Shown: piece after piece, positions 15,738 through 25,092 of the stretch
How positions within the stretch are numbered: the stretch's first letter is position 1
How the letters are laid out: every line of letters starts with the position of its first letter
Origin: Streptomyces sp. CA-210063
GTDB taxonomy: Bacteria > Actinomycetota > Actinomycetes > Streptomycetales > Streptomycetaceae
Direction of reading: 5' to 3'
Assembly: GCF_024612015.1 (NCBI RefSeq)
Contig: NZ_CP102512.1
Coordinates: 1-64,000 of the forward strand
DNA length: 64,000 bases
The notes under the pieces: model-generated
The model's database searches: none
What the model saw: only the letters and a program-made list of their open reading frames with translations
What the model was told of the DNA's origin: nothing
Translations under genes and position numbers: made by a program

Positions 15738-16310
15738 TCAGCCGCGGGTGGCGCGGTGGAGCCACCACGGGAGCCGGCCGACGTACTCGCCGGGCCCGAG
15801 GATGACGCCTGGGCGCAGTATCACCGCCCGGTCTTCACCGAACGCTGCGGTGGTCGCCCTCTCCGCGCCCGCCTTCTGCCTGCCGTAGTACCAGTCCGGG
15901 CCGTCCCAGTCGTCCGGGAGCCGCCCGTAGTCGGCGTCGGCATCCGGCGGGCCGTCCAGGACTTCAGAGTCCTCCGTCAGCGGATCGTTCGGCCATCCAC
16001 GGTAGGCGTTCACGGTGGAGACGTACACGTACCGGCCGGATACCGGCTCCAGCGCGCGGGCGCCGGCGAGGACATCGCGCGGCGCCATCTCGGAGGCGGA
16101 CGTGTCCACGACGGCATCCCACGGGCCTTCACCGGCCAGGCGCGCGAGGTCTGCGGCGTCTGTGCGGTCGCCGCGGACCGTCCGGGCTCCTTCTGGTGCG
16201 GAGCCGGAACGGCCGCGATTGAACACCGTCACTTCCCAGCCGCGATCGAACGCGGTCTGCGCGACCGCCCGCCCCAGGAACCAGGTCCCGCCGAGTACAA
16301 GAATTCTCAT
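15738..16310 (-). pseudogene. NAD-dependent epimerase/dehydratase, 3'-truncated at the element junction
   Basis: 190 aa with a clear Rossmann start (MRILVLGGTWFLG), the DTSA segment near residue 90 and the WYYGRQKAGAE Tyr-x3-Lys active site near 140. Extended SDR epimerases of this kind are about 320 aa. This one ends just after LPWWLHRATRG, losing the substrate-binding half. The coding match breaks within a few bases of 15738, beside the putative transposon end. The missing part is not elsewhere in the window, as expected if the distal arm was replaced rather than a gene simply split by insertion. Confidence 0.85.
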
Positions 16311-16353
16311 GGCGGCGATCCTGCCGTGTCGAGTCGGCTTGACGGAAGAAAGG

Positions 16354-16815
16354 TCAGTCGGGCACGCCCGACCGTGCTCGGATAGCCGTCAGTCTTCTGT
16401 GCCCGCCGCTGGGTTGTGCGGAGAAAGAGCTGTGGCTCGAAGCACCGACCTTGCGGTCGTGGACCGGGACAAGTGTGCCGTCCACGATCCACAGCCGGTC
16501 CGCGGCATCGACCGGACGGGAGGCCGGCTCAAGCGCGAGGAGAGGTCGGAGCCGCTGGATGACCCAGCACACCGTGGCAGGCGAGAGCCCGAACAGCGGC
16601 GCAAGCTGCCGCATGGTCAGGTTCGTCCGGTAGTAGACAGCCACCACCAGCACCCGGTCGGCAAGCGGCAGACACCACGATCACCCGATCCGCGGCCCGT
16701 CGCCACCCCGCTCCCGCACCATCTTCAGCAACCGCTCGAACTGCTTCATGCGCAGCACCGTGAACGTCTCCACCCACAACGGATCAGCCCTCAACACCCC
16801 AGTCGCACAAGGGAA
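16354..16815 (-). pseudogene. IS5-family transposase remnant (HTH_Tnp_4/DDE_Tnp_4 type)
   Basis: The relic reads LWVETFTVLRMKQFERLL, a spacer, then YYRTNLTMRQLAPLFGLS and WIVDGTLVPVHDRKVG. This is the N-terminal helix-turn-helix and first catalytic Asp region of this transposase class. An in-frame TGA at 16681-16683 interrupts it, and the sequence loses homology after VHDRKVGASS, so the rest of the DDE domain is gone. No inverted repeats were found, and nothing indicates activity. Confidence 0.75.
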
Positions 16816-16910
16816 ATGCCCTGATCACGGCCTTCTGCACCACGCTTTACAGGGCGTTCCCGGACTCCTTCAGTTCGCCGCCGCGTAGCCGGGGGCAGAC
16901 CGGCCCAAGG

Positions 16911-17645
16911 TCACTGGGCGCACGAGCCAAGAAGCGTGCCCACAAGCGTCCCGGCGAGAACGAACGGCCCGACCGGGATCGCCTTGGTACGGCTCGAGCG
17001 GCGAGTGAGGATGAGGCCGATCCCGTACAGGGAGAACAGCAGGTATCCGGCGAAGGTGCCGGCCAGCAAGATTCCCCAGCCGCGCCAGCCCAGAACAGCG
17101 CCGAGGGCGAGGGCGAGCTTCACATCGCCGAACCCCAAGCCCCGGGGTGCGATCAGGAACATCGCGAAGAAGCCCGCGCCCAGCGCGACCGAGCCGAGCA
17201 GCGCGGTCTTCCAACTGCCGTCGGCCCCGGGCAGCAACGCGACAACGCCGAGCAGAACGAGCACGGCCACGGCAAGCGGCAGCGTAAGCACGTCGGGCAG
17301 CCGGTGCGCCCTGGCGTCGACGATGGCGAGCAGCACCCCGGCCGGGGCGAGCAGCAGCCAGACCACCAGCTCGGGGCGCACACCCGTGGCGGCCGCCAGG
17401 ACGGCGCAGGCCGCAGCTGAAACGGTGGCGAGGACGGGCATGCTGGGGCCGTACGAGTCGCCGTCGGCGCAGCGGGCTCGCCCCAGCCAACCGTTCCCGG
17501 CACCGGCGACGGGGTGTCCAGCAGGACACACCGCCCGCCACGGCTCACCGGGCGGTACGGAAAGCCGGTACGCGGCGCGCGGTATGAGCAGGCCCGTGCC
17601 GACACCCCACAGGACGGCAGCCGCAGTGATCCAGAACGTCTCCAC
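16911..17645 (-). CDS. A24-family prepilin peptidase-like membrane protease
   Basis: 244 aa, almost entirely hydrophobic with six to eight predicted membrane spans. Both catalytic Asp motifs of type IV prepilin peptidases are present: IVDARAHRLPD near residue 110 and GLGFGDVKLALALG near 172. Such enzymes cleave the leader of type IV pilin-like proteins at the membrane. The Cys-rich cytoplasmic loop typical of bifunctional PilD enzymes is reduced to two Cys near 40-60, so N-methylation is unlikely. No pilin genes are nearby, so it may act on unlinked substrates. The ATG at 17645 opens directly onto the first membrane span. Confidence 0.85.
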   Translation of the reverse strand: METFWITAAAVLWGVGTGLLIPRAAYRLSVPPGEPWRAVCPAGHPVAGAGNGWLGRARCADGDSYGPSMPVLATVSAAACAVLAAATGVRPELVVWLLLAPAGVLLAIVDARAHRLPDVLTLPLAVAVLVLLGVVALLPGADGSWKTALLGSVALGAGFFAMFLIAPRGLGFGDVKLALALGAVLGWRGWGILLAGTFAGYLLFSLYGIGLILTRRSSRTKAIPVGPFVLAGTLVGTLLGSCAQ

Positions 17646-18099
17646 CGGACGGAGCTTAGGCTCAGCCCCGTCCGGTGTTGCGGACGGCCTGCACCGTGCC
17701 GTGTGACGAGCAGGCAGGACAGCGGACGGTCAGGGTTTCCAGGTGCGCAGCAGGGAGGCAATCTGGGTAGCGGTGCAGCGCGGGTTGTCCAGTTCAGCGT
17801 TCAGGCTGCTCCTCGGGACCCCTCCCCGCCTCAGATTGTTACCGTGCTGGTCCGTCTCATGGAGCGCAGAGGAGGAAGCAGCAAGTCGGCTACGCGGCGT
17901 TCGACATGCTGAGCCATGAACAACAGTCGGCGTGATCGGGACGGTGCTGGCCGTCGCGATCGCGGTAGAGACGGACGATCAGATACCTGGCGGCGGCCCT
18001 CCGGTGGAACTTCTCGGTCTCGGAGGCCACGCGCCTCGTCGGCCCTCGCGGCGAAGGGTGCGCCAGCGAGCTCGAGCGGATGGACGGTGAGATGAGGCG
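17646..18099. other. Non-coding stretch between prepilin peptidase and lipoprotein
   Basis: Open frames here lack convincing codon structure or recognisable motifs. It presumably holds the divergent promoters. I see no repeat or hairpin worth naming. Confidence 0.4.
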
Positions 18100-18808
18100 A
18101 TGAGGCGTCTTGTGATCCCGGCCGTGGCAGCAGTCGTGGCCCTGGTCGGTGGCTGCGCCGACGAGCCGAGCGGCTGCGATGCGAAGCCGAAGCTCTCGGA
18201 GGCAGAGGGCGAGAAGCGGCCGGTGGAGATCGAACCGAGCCAACGGCATCCCGGCATCGTCGACTCCGAGTTGGAGGACGCCCTCCCGTCGCCGGAGCTC
18301 GAGGCGGAGCCCGTCGAGAAGGTGCTCAACCACCTGCGGCAGGAGACGCTGCGCATGGCCGGCGTCATCGGCGAGACCGGTCCCGGCAAGTGCGATGGCG
18401 AGGTCATGCGGCCACGCGGCGAGACCGTCCGCTGCACCGTGTCCTTCGAGGGGGTGACGGTACCGTGGCTGGTCACCAGCAAGGGCAACACGTCGGGCAG
18501 CGCCGGGGCCTTCAGCCAGGACTTCGTCTACACGGCCCAGCCGCTGAAGACCGTTCACACCGCCCAGTCGGTCTACGACAGGTTCGCCTGGGAGACCGGG
18601 AAGAACGGGACGACGGAAGGGCCCAACGGCACCGGTGGATCCGCGGTGCGACCGGCTTCCGAAGGTGTTCACCGCAGAGCCCGGCGAGGAAACCGGCTAC
18701 TTCTGCCAGGACATCGATGTGGGCTGCACCGACGACGTCCAGCACGTCGAGTGGTCCGACCATGCCATCCACGTCGACAAGCTCGGGCGGCTGTCGTTCC
18801 TCGCCTAG
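18100..18808 (+). pseudogene. Secreted lipoprotein, frameshifted near its C-terminus
   Basis: The ATG at 18100 starts a lipoprotein signal (VVALVGGC lipobox, Cys at about residue 19), followed by a low-complexity acidic region. A domain with paired Cys (GKCDGEVMRPRGETVRC) resembles DUF4333-type extracellular domains. The annotated frame loses sense after about 18,640. The sense reading resumes in the +1 frame as CDRLPKVFTAEPGEETGYFCQ and ends at the TAG at 18806-18808. One indel near 18640-18655 explains this. The intact product would be about 235 aa and anchored to the outer face of the membrane. It is unclear whether the lesion is real or an assembly error. Confidence 0.65.
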
Positions 18809-18935
18809 CTCCACTGACCGGCCCATCAGTCACAGAACGTCACAGATCACCGGATCTGACACAGCTTCTCAGCTTGTCTTTTAACCTCTGTGCGCTTGTG
18901 TCTGCGGGTTCCTCTCCGTAGGGCGCGGTTTCTGA

Positions 18936-19373
18936 TCACGCGGAAGGGGAGAGCTGTTCGCGCACCCATTCGGGATCGGGGTTGGTGTGTGGTTGGCCCG
19001 CCACGACGAGGGTCGGCACGGTCTCGTTGCCGTCGTTGGCTGCTCTCACCGCTGCGGCTCCTGCCGGGTCGCGCCAGATGTTGACCCAGTGCAACTGGCG
19101 GGCGCTGCGGCCCAGCCGGATGCGCAGTCGTATACAGTACTTGCAGCCCGGCCGCCAGAAGACGACCGGTCGGCCGTCGACCGCGCTGCGGCGTTGTGCC
19201 TCCTGCGCACTGATCGACCTCGGGAAGATCAGGGGTGAGTTCACGCTGGCGAGCGCCAGGAACGCCAGCAGGAGTGCTGCGGCCGCGCCGGGGCTCCCCT
19301 TGAAGATCTGCCCAGTCGCGACGGCTGAGCCGCTGAGCACAAGCAGCATCGGCAGGATCCAAGCGCGCATCAT
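18936..19373 (-). CDS. Membrane-anchored glutaredoxin/mycoredoxin-like protein
   Basis: 145 aa. Two N-terminal hydrophobic segments (about residues 5-20 and 30-47) anchor a thioredoxin-fold domain with the redox motif FWRPGCKYC (CxxC at about 76-79) and the cis-Pro segment TVPTLVVAG near 120. The fold and motif match actinobacterial mycoredoxins, which reduce mixed disulfides, here probably at the membrane. It lies between the inverted repeats of the IS-like element, transcribed away from the transposase. It therefore looks like a passenger gene, or a chromosomal gene captured by the element. Confidence 0.8.
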   Translation of the reverse strand: MMRAWILPMLLVLSGSAVATGQIFKGSPGAAAALLLAFLALASVNSPLIFPRSISAQEAQRRSAVDGRPVVFWRPGCKYCIRLRIRLGRSARQLHWVNIWRDPAGAAAVRAANDGNETVPTLVVAGQPHTNPDPEWVREQLSPSA

Positions 19374-19482
19374 GGTGATGCAGGCTACCGATGAGTCGAA
19401 ATACTCCTCGAACTAGGCCGCTCACCTGGGTGTTCGCCGGACGCTGAGGCGGCCTTCGTCCGATCATGTGCTCCGACCAAGG

Positions 19483-20958
19483 ATGCACGTGACCACGACG
19501 AAGGCCGTGAAGGTGAGTCTGCTGCCTGATCATGTTCCGGGGGAAGCGTTCGCGAAAGCGTCACGCTTCCGGGACGACTTATTCGACTGCCTGACCGCTC
19601 GCGGGGACGAACTGTTCGACCTCACGGATGCGCTGCTGTGTGCCGACGGGCCGGTGAAGGCGCCGGTGGATCTGACGCTGGTGGCTGAGCACCGGCGCGG
19701 GCACGGCGCGATGTACGACGCGCTGAACAACGGGATCGTCGACGTGCCCCGGCTGCGGCAGGTGCTGGCCGGCCTACCCATGCCGCAGGCAGCCGACGGG
19801 CGCCTGGTCCTCGCCGTCGACATCAGCAACTGGCTCCGCCCCGACCCGCCGACCAGCCCGGACCGCCTGTTCTGCCACGTCTACGGCCGCAACGGCCGCT
19901 CCAGCGATCAGATGATCCCGGGCTGGCCGTACTCCTTCGTCGCCGCCCTGGAGACGGGCCGCACGTCTTGGTGCCAACTGCTGGACGCGGTCCGCCTCGG
20001 TCCCGAGGACGACGTCGCCGAGGTCACCGCCGCCCAAGTCCGACGAGTGGTCGAAGACCTCATCGACATGGGCCGCTGGCACTTCGGCGACCGCGACATC
20101 CTCATCGTCTTCGACGCCGGATACGACGCCCCGCGCATGTCCCACCTCCTGGCCGGTCTGCCGGTGGAGGTCCTCGGCCGGATGCGTTCGGACCGGGTCA
20201 TGCGCAAGCCGATCCCAGTCCCGTGGCTCTCCCCGCCGCAGGGCGGGCGGCCCCCGAAGCACGGCAAGGAGTTCCGCTTCGCCAAGCCGGACACCTGGGG
20301 CGAGCCGGACGCGGCAACCGTGCACGTCACCGACCGATATGGCACAGCCCGCGCGATGGCCTGGGACCGCATCCACCCCCGCCTGACCACCCGCTCCGCA
20401 TGGATCGACCACACCGGCGAACTCCCCATCATCGAGGGCACGTTGATCCGCCTGAAGGTCGACCACCTGCCCGGCGGCGGCGAACCGTTCCCGGTCTGGC
20501 TGTGGTCGTCCGCCACCGGCCTGAGCGACGAGGACGTCGACGTGCGCTGGCAGGCGTTCCTGAGGAGATTCGACGTGGAGCACACCTTCCGCATGATCAA
20601 ACAGACCCTGGGATGGACCCGGCCGAAGCTTCGTACCCCGGAGGCCGGCGACCGCTGGACCTGGCTGATCATCGCCGCCCACACCCAACTGCGACTCCTC
20701 CGCCGGGCCGCCGCCGACCTGCGGCACCCCTGGGAGAAACCCGCTGAGCCCGGCCGGCTCACCCCCGCCCGGGTCCGCCGCGGGTTCAGGAACCTCCGCC
20801 CTCACCTCACCTGCCCCGCCCGTGCACCCAAACCATCGCGGCCCGGGCCCGGACGGCCACTCGGCTCGAAGAACCGACGACTCGCCACCCGCTACGACGT
20901 AGGCAAAACCGTCAAACGACCCGAGAGCATCACCGAACGAAACCTACTCAGACCATAA
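19483..20958 (+). CDS. Transposase (IS701/IS4-like DDE, Streptomyces type)
   Basis: About 491 aa. Features are an early Asp motif (VLAVDISNWLRP near residue 115), ILIVFDAGYDAPR near 210 and RFDVEHTFRMIKQTLGW near 370. These give a D-D-E triad with the YREK-like EHTFRxxK signature of IS4-superfamily DDE enzymes. The tail is Arg/Pro-rich and reads through into the right inverted repeat. The ATG at 19483 is given; the GTG at 19489 has a better spaced AAGGA element and may be the real start. The frame is intact, so the element may be functional. Confidence 0.85.
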   Translation: MHVTTTKAVKVSLLPDHVPGEAFAKASRFRDDLFDCLTARGDELFDLTDALLCADGPVKAPVDLTLVAEHRRGHGAMYDALNNGIVDVPRLRQVLAGLPMPQAADGRLVLAVDISNWLRPDPPTSPDRLFCHVYGRNGRSSDQMIPGWPYSFVAALETGRTSWCQLLDAVRLGPEDDVAEVTAAQVRRVVEDLIDMGRWHFGDRDILIVFDAGYDAPRMSHLLAGLPVEVLGRMRSDRVMRKPIPVPWLSPPQGGRPPKHGKEFRFAKPDTWGEPDAATVHVTDRYGTARAMAWDRIHPRLTTRSAWIDHTGELPIIEGTLIRLKVDHLPGGGEPFPVWLWSSATGLSDEDVDVRWQAFLRRFDVEHTFRMIKQTLGWTRPKLRTPEAGDRWTWLIIAAHTQLRLLRRAAADLRHPWEKPAEPGRLTPARVRRGFRNLRPHLTCPARAPKPSRPGPGRPLGSKNRRLATRYDVGKTVKRPESITERNLLRP

Positions 20959-20967
20959 AAGACAAGC

Positions 20968-21327
20968 TCAGGCCAGAGGCAATTGACCGAGCGGCCGGCT
21001 GCGGTCATTCTGCACCTCCAGCAGAGTGGCCACGTCCAGGCCCCGCGTGAAGACGGGACCGTCCCAGTACGTCGGGACCGCCACGGGTGTAAGGCACGCT
21101 TCGGTGCCATGGACGCGCGCGGCGTCGAAGAGGGCCTGCAGCATCTCCACGCCCGCCAGGTCGAGCGCGCCAAGGCGGGCATGCCACGTCTGGGTCTCCG
21201 GATCGTACGAGGCGATTTGGCGGAGCCTGTCGAGTTGCTTCTGCCATTGAGAATCGGCGGCCGGCGCTGTCCGGATGGTGGCCTCCAACACCCATGCGCT
21301 CTCAGGGGAGTTCGGCGAACTGGTCAT
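20968..21327 (-). CDS. Hypothetical protein abutting the IS insertion
   Basis: 119 aa from the ATG at 21325-21327. Coherent alpha/beta sequence with regular charge patterning, but no family I recognise. Its stop TGA is formed at the IS boundary (CTCAG repeat), so the native C-terminus may have been lost on insertion. The frame is open further upstream, but that part looks non-coding (Arg/Ser-rich). From 21328 to 21643 I see no gene. Confidence 0.45.
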   Translation of the reverse strand: MTSSPNSPESAWVLEATIRTAPAADSQWQKQLDRLRQIASYDPETQTWHARLGALDLAGVEMLQALFDAARVHGTEACLTPVAVPTYWDGPVFTRGLDVATLLEVQNDRSRPLGQLPLA

Positions 21328-21643
21328 GCAAGGGACGATAGACGTCGCCACTGACAACTCGCCCGGTCTGGTGAATCCCCTGCGGATGTACACCGACATG
21401 CGGCAGGTCCTCGATGAGGCCCCTCGCCGGAGCCGGCTCCGTCGGCCACGTAGACAGGCGGGTCCGCCACCACGGGGGGAGTGGCGGACCCGCCTGCGTC
21501 CACGGTGCCATACCTCTCCCAGGAGCGCTCGTAAGCCGGTGGATTGGACGGCGAGCACTGTCGCGTCTGTGTCCGTGTCTTCCACGCGTTGGTCTGCAGT
21601 CTCCGTCAACGTCCTTCCTGTAGTTGAGTCTGCTCCCGTGCGG

Positions 21644-22390
21644 TTACAGGAGTATCCGTGCGTACCTGTCGACGAGGAGTTCGAGGTAGTCGGCATGCGG
21701 GCCGATGAGGGCCGTGAGGTCGGCCGGGCTGTGGACGAACGTGATCTGTTCGAGCTCGGGGGCCTGGCCGACGGCGGTGGTGGTGGCGGAGACGACTGCG
21801 GCGAACCGCTCGTTGAGGACCGTCGCAGGCTGGGGCGGGGCCGCGAAGTGGATGCCGATGTTGCCGTAGTTTCCGCAGGTGACGGCCCACAGCGTCAGGT
21901 CGTCGGGGGCGGTGTCGACGCCGAGTTCTTCGAGAAGTTCGCGTGCTGCGTTGTGGCGCAGTGACGCGGTGTCCAGCGGCTGGCCGGCGTCGGGGGGCTC
22001 AACCGATCCGCCGGGCAGGTGCCAGCGGCCGGGGTGGGCGGTGGCGGTCGACATCTGGGCGACCAGCAGGGCTCCGTCGTCGGTGGGCTGGAGGACGTCG
22101 ACGAACAGGGATGGCAGGGCGGTGGCGCTGGGCACCCGGCGCAGGGCGAAGTTGCGGTAGGTCACGCGAGCCCAGCCGAGGAGGAGTTCGTGCGGGTGGG
22201 GCTGGGTGAGGCTGGTGCAGGCGACGACGGGACCGTCGAAGAGGGCGGGGTTGCTGCTGGCCAGTTCGTCCCAGACGCGGTCTCGTGCCGCTCGGTGTTC
22301 GGCGGACAGCTGCGGCGGTGGCTCTTCGACGAGGCGGAGCTCGGTGGCCTCGATGACGTCAACGGGTGGGTGCGTTGAGGGTTGGGTCAC
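21644..22390 (-). CDS. Nudix hydrolase
   Basis: 248 aa from a GTG. The Nudix box is recognisable as HLPGGSVEPPD followed, after an insertion of about 12 residues, by AARELLEELGV. It therefore has the REXXEEXG metal-binding core but an expanded loop after the GG. Nudix enzymes hydrolyse nucleoside diphosphates linked to another moiety; the substrate cannot be told here. It lies 98 bp downstream of the acetyltransferase gene and may be the last gene of that operon or independent. Confidence 0.85.
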   Translation of the reverse strand: MTQPSTHPPVDVIEATELRLVEEPPPQLSAEHRAARDRVWDELASSNPALFDGPVVACTSLTQPHPHELLLGWARVTYRNFALRRVPSATALPSLFVDVLQPTDDGALLVAQMSTATAHPGRWHLPGGSVEPPDAGQPLDTASLRHNAARELLEELGVDTAPDDLTLWAVTCGNYGNIGIHFAAPPQPATVLNERFAAVVSATTTAVGQAPELEQITFVHSPADLTALIGPHADYLELLVDRYARILL

Positions 22391-22488
22391 CGCCGCAGGC
22401 TGTCACACAGGAGACCTTGTTCCCACGGGGGTGTCTGTTTCGTTAGAGAAGTCGACCCCTGCGTGGTGCTTCCTGACCGGGTGGTGGG

Positions 22489-23661
22489 TCAGAAGTGCTC
22501 GGCACACCAGAGTTCGTGTTCCGTGGTGCTCCGGATGAGGGTGGCTAGGCTCTGTTCGTCGGTGGCGCGGACTCCCGCCATGGAGGCGGCGGCGGTGCTG
22601 CGGTCGCCGCCGGCGTACCAGAGGGTGGCCTGGCGGCGGTTGACCGTGACCCGGGGCTCGGTGGTGGTGGGCTGGAGTTCGGCCGCGCCGTGCGCGATCT
22701 GCAGGAGTTAGCGGTCGGTGGTGCCGTTGCCCTGTTCGACGCCGATGGGGAGGGTGGTGTCCAGGTCGGCGGGCCAGCCGCGGAGCCGTACGGCTTCGGG
22801 TAGGTCGAGGATGCGCAGCATCCAGGGGTGCCAGGACTCGGTGGTGGCGTTGCCGTAGTGGTGGAGGCCGTTGAGGAGCAGTGGGTGGGGCGGGAGGCTG
22901 GTGCGCTGGAAGGTGATGGTGGGGATCCGGCTGTTGTGGCGGCCGAGGAAGGCGAGCATTGCGGAGGCTACGGTGTCGTCGGCGGCCCAGAAGTCGTGGA
23001 CGTCCAGGTGTGCACCGTGCCTGTCATGTTGGCGGGTGGCCAGTGACAGGTAGCCGGCCGTGGGCTGGCTGGGGCGGTTGAACCGGTAGAAGGTCAGGTC
23101 GTGCTGGCGCTGCTTGTGGGCGGTCCACCAGGTGGGTCGCAGGAGCGTGCCGTTCCAGCGCGGGGCGAGGCGCCGCTGGAGTTCCTCGCTGTCCGGCGTG
23201 AGGCCGTGCTCGATGTCGAGGTCGCCGGGGGCGAAGTCGCGTTTGAGGGCGTCGGCTTGCACGGACCATGAGAACACCGGGACGGGTGCCTCCCAGCCCA
23301 TGCGGCGGGCGTAGCCGTTGGAGGACGTCCACAGGCTGGCGAGTACCGCGCCTTGCTCCTGGAGGGGGCGGATGCGGTCGTTGAGCATGCGGACGGTCAG
23401 GCGGTCGCCGCGGTATTCGGGGGCGACGCATCCCGAGCCGAGGCAGGCGCTGGGGACCGGGCGGCCGCCGAAGTGCTGTGCGATGAGCATGCCCAGCCCG
23501 CCGGCGATGACGCTGCCGCCGTGGAGGGCGACGCGGATGTCGGCGTGCCCAGCCAGCTGGGTGACATCGTCGATGCGGCGCCCGAAGGCCCGGGTCGCGA
23601 GGGCGTCGTACTCGGTCAGGAGGTCCTCGTCCGCGGGGACGACGGTGATGGCCTCACCCAT
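22489..23661 (-). pseudogene. Eis-like GNAT acetyltransferase with in-frame stop
   Basis: The open part (317 codons) contains an Eis-type GNAT: the acetyl-CoA loop region (CLGSGCVAPEYRGDRLTVRML), a central second GNAT-like fold, and the start of the sterol-carrier-like C-terminal domain. TAA at 22708-22710 stops it, but the same frame continues sensibly for 73 codons (LLQIAHGAAELQP, then TLWYAGGDRSTAAA) to a natural stop at 22489-22491. The total of about 390 residues matches the family length. A single C-to-A type change at a Tyr codon would explain the stop. Eis enzymes acetylate amines on aminoglycosides and peptides. The start has an AGGAGC ribosome-binding site 9 bp after the previous gene, making it an operon member. 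Confidence 0.8.
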
Positions 23662-23670
23662 GAGTTGCTC

Positions 23671-25092
23671 CTAGTAGTTGGTGGTGTCGCGGACGGCGGC
23701 GGCGTCGGCCGGGACGAAGAAGGTCCGCTGGAAGACGATGACCCTTCGGCGGTCCTGGTTGAAGCCGCTGATCTTGCAAGTGACGACGCCGTACTCGGGG
23801 CGGCTCCGGGACTGCCGGGCTTCGGTGATCTCCGTCTGGGCGTAGAGGGTGTCGCCGACGAACACGGGGTGTTCCAGGCGCAATTCGTCTATCGCGAGGT
23901 TGGCGGTGGTCAGGCCGCTGATGCTGCGGACACTGGCGCCCATGACAATCCCGAGGGTGACCATGCCGCATACCAGCACCCGGTCCCTGTCGAGGTGCTC
24001 GCAGAACTCGATGTCGGAGTGGATCGGTGCCACGTTGCCGGTCAGGGCGAGGTTCAGGACGTGGTCGGTCTCGGTGACTGTCCGTCCGGGCCGGTGCTCG
24101 AAGACCTGGCCGACGACGAAGTCGGTTAGCCCGGCTCCGACGTTCTCGCGGAAGCGGCCCTTGCCGACCTCCCGGTAGCCCTGCGGGGTCGTGGTGGCGG
24201 TGCTGCTGTTCATGGGTGGCTCCTTCAGCTGCGGGAGGCGGGTGGACGCGGACGCGGCGGCCTGGTTGACGACGGCCTGGGCGGCGGCGACAAGGGGCGG
24301 GCCGACCATCTGGCCGCCGACGGTGGTCACGGCCGCCGAGGCTTGGTGGCCGGCGGCGACGACGGCCTGGGCTGCGGCGACCTCGTCTTCGGACGGGGTG
24401 AACGCCTGTGTGATGACGGGGATCTGCCGGGGGTGGACGGCTCCCTTGCCCTGGAAGCCGAGGGCCCGGGCGCGTTTGGCCTCCCGGCGGAGGCCCTCAA
24501 GGTCCTGGACGTCGAAGTAGGGGCTGTCGATCGCGGGGATGCCGGCGGTGCCGGCGTTGTTGGCCACGGCGGACCGCGCGTACAGCAGGGCCTCCCAGGT
24601 GCGGGCGCAGCCGGTGAGGGCGGCGTAGTCGGCCGCCCCGAACAGGAGGCCGCCGAGCCGGTCGGCGGTCACGATCGCGGGCAGCCGGTCGATGGCGCGC
24701 GGTGTTTCGATCAGTGCGTAGATGACGGGGGCGTGCTGGTCGGTGTCCAGAGCGCCGGCGACGACCTCGATGTCGCGGGCGGACTCCACCTTCGGGACCA
24801 GGACGATGCCCGGCTGGTGGGTGTAGCCGGTGATGGCTGCGAGGTCCCGTATGCCGTCGGCGGTGACGGGCGTGTTCACGCGCAGTCCCAGCGTCGCCCC
24901 GCCGTCCGCCGCCGGGTACAGGAAGCGGTCGGCGGTCGCCTGGGCGGTCGCCTTGTCGGCGGGGGCGACGGAGTCCTCCAGGTCCGCCAGGGCGACGTCG
25001 GCACCGTACGACTTGGCCTTCTCGAACCGGTCGGCGTTCAGCGCGGGGGTGATCAGCCAGGCCCTCAGTGGCTGCGGTGCGGGCCGGTTCAC
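23671..25092 (-). CDS. CitE-like CoA-ester lyase fused to MaoC-like hydratase
   Basis: 473 aa. Residues 1-290 form a HpcH/CitE-type lyase (ADLEDSVAPADK near 38, VPKVESARDIEV near 100, LIETPRAI near 127, GKGAVHPRQIPVI near 216). Residues 294-473 form a MaoC-like hotdog hydratase (FEHRPGRTVTETDHVLN, then GNVAPIHSD). In central metabolism, separate enzymes of these families act in sequence on beta-methylmalyl-CoA and mesaconyl-CoA, so a fused lyase-hydratase is plausible. An internal ATG at 24211-24213 has a perfect AAGGAG six bases upstream, so the hydratase may also be made alone. The start overlaps the ACP stop by 4 bp. Confidence 0.85.
   Translation of the reverse strand: MNRPAPQPLRAWLITPALNADRFEKAKSYGADVALADLEDSVAPADKATAQATADRFLYPAADGGATLGLRVNTPVTADGIRDLAAITGYTHQPGIVLVPKVESARDIEVVAGALDTDQHAPVIYALIETPRAIDRLPAIVTADRLGGLLFGAADYAALTGCARTWEALLYARSAVANNAGTAGIPAIDSPYFDVQDLEGLRREAKRARALGFQGKGAVHPRQIPVITQAFTPSEDEVAAAQAVVAAGHQASAAVTTVGGQMVGPPLVAAAQAVVNQAAASASTRLPQLKEPPMNSSTATTTPQGYREVGKGRFRENVGAGLTDFVVGQVFEHRPGRTVTETDHVLNLALTGNVAPIHSDIEFCEHLDRDRVLVCGMVTLGIVMGASVRSISGLTTANLAIDELRLEHPVFVGDTLYAQTEITEARQSRSRPEYGVVTCKISGFNQDRRRVIVFQRTFFVPADAAAVRDTTNY

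Larger units (their letters stand above)
18873..20966. mobile_element. IS-like element with passenger glutaredoxin gene
   Basis: Perfect 11-bp inverted repeats, CTTGTCTTTTA at 18873-18883 and its complement at 20956-20966, bound about 2.1 kb. They are flanked on both sides by CTCAG (18868-18872 and 20967-20971), a plausible 5-bp target duplication. Inside are a leftward glutaredoxin-like gene and a rightward transposase whose stop codon lies within the right repeat. No alternative left repeat was found closer to the transposase. Confidence 0.6.

Noticed and set aside
17890-18672. 260-codon minus-strand frame opposite the lipoprotein
   Set aside because: The lipoprotein signal and Cys pattern on the plus strand are convincing; the antisense frame has none.
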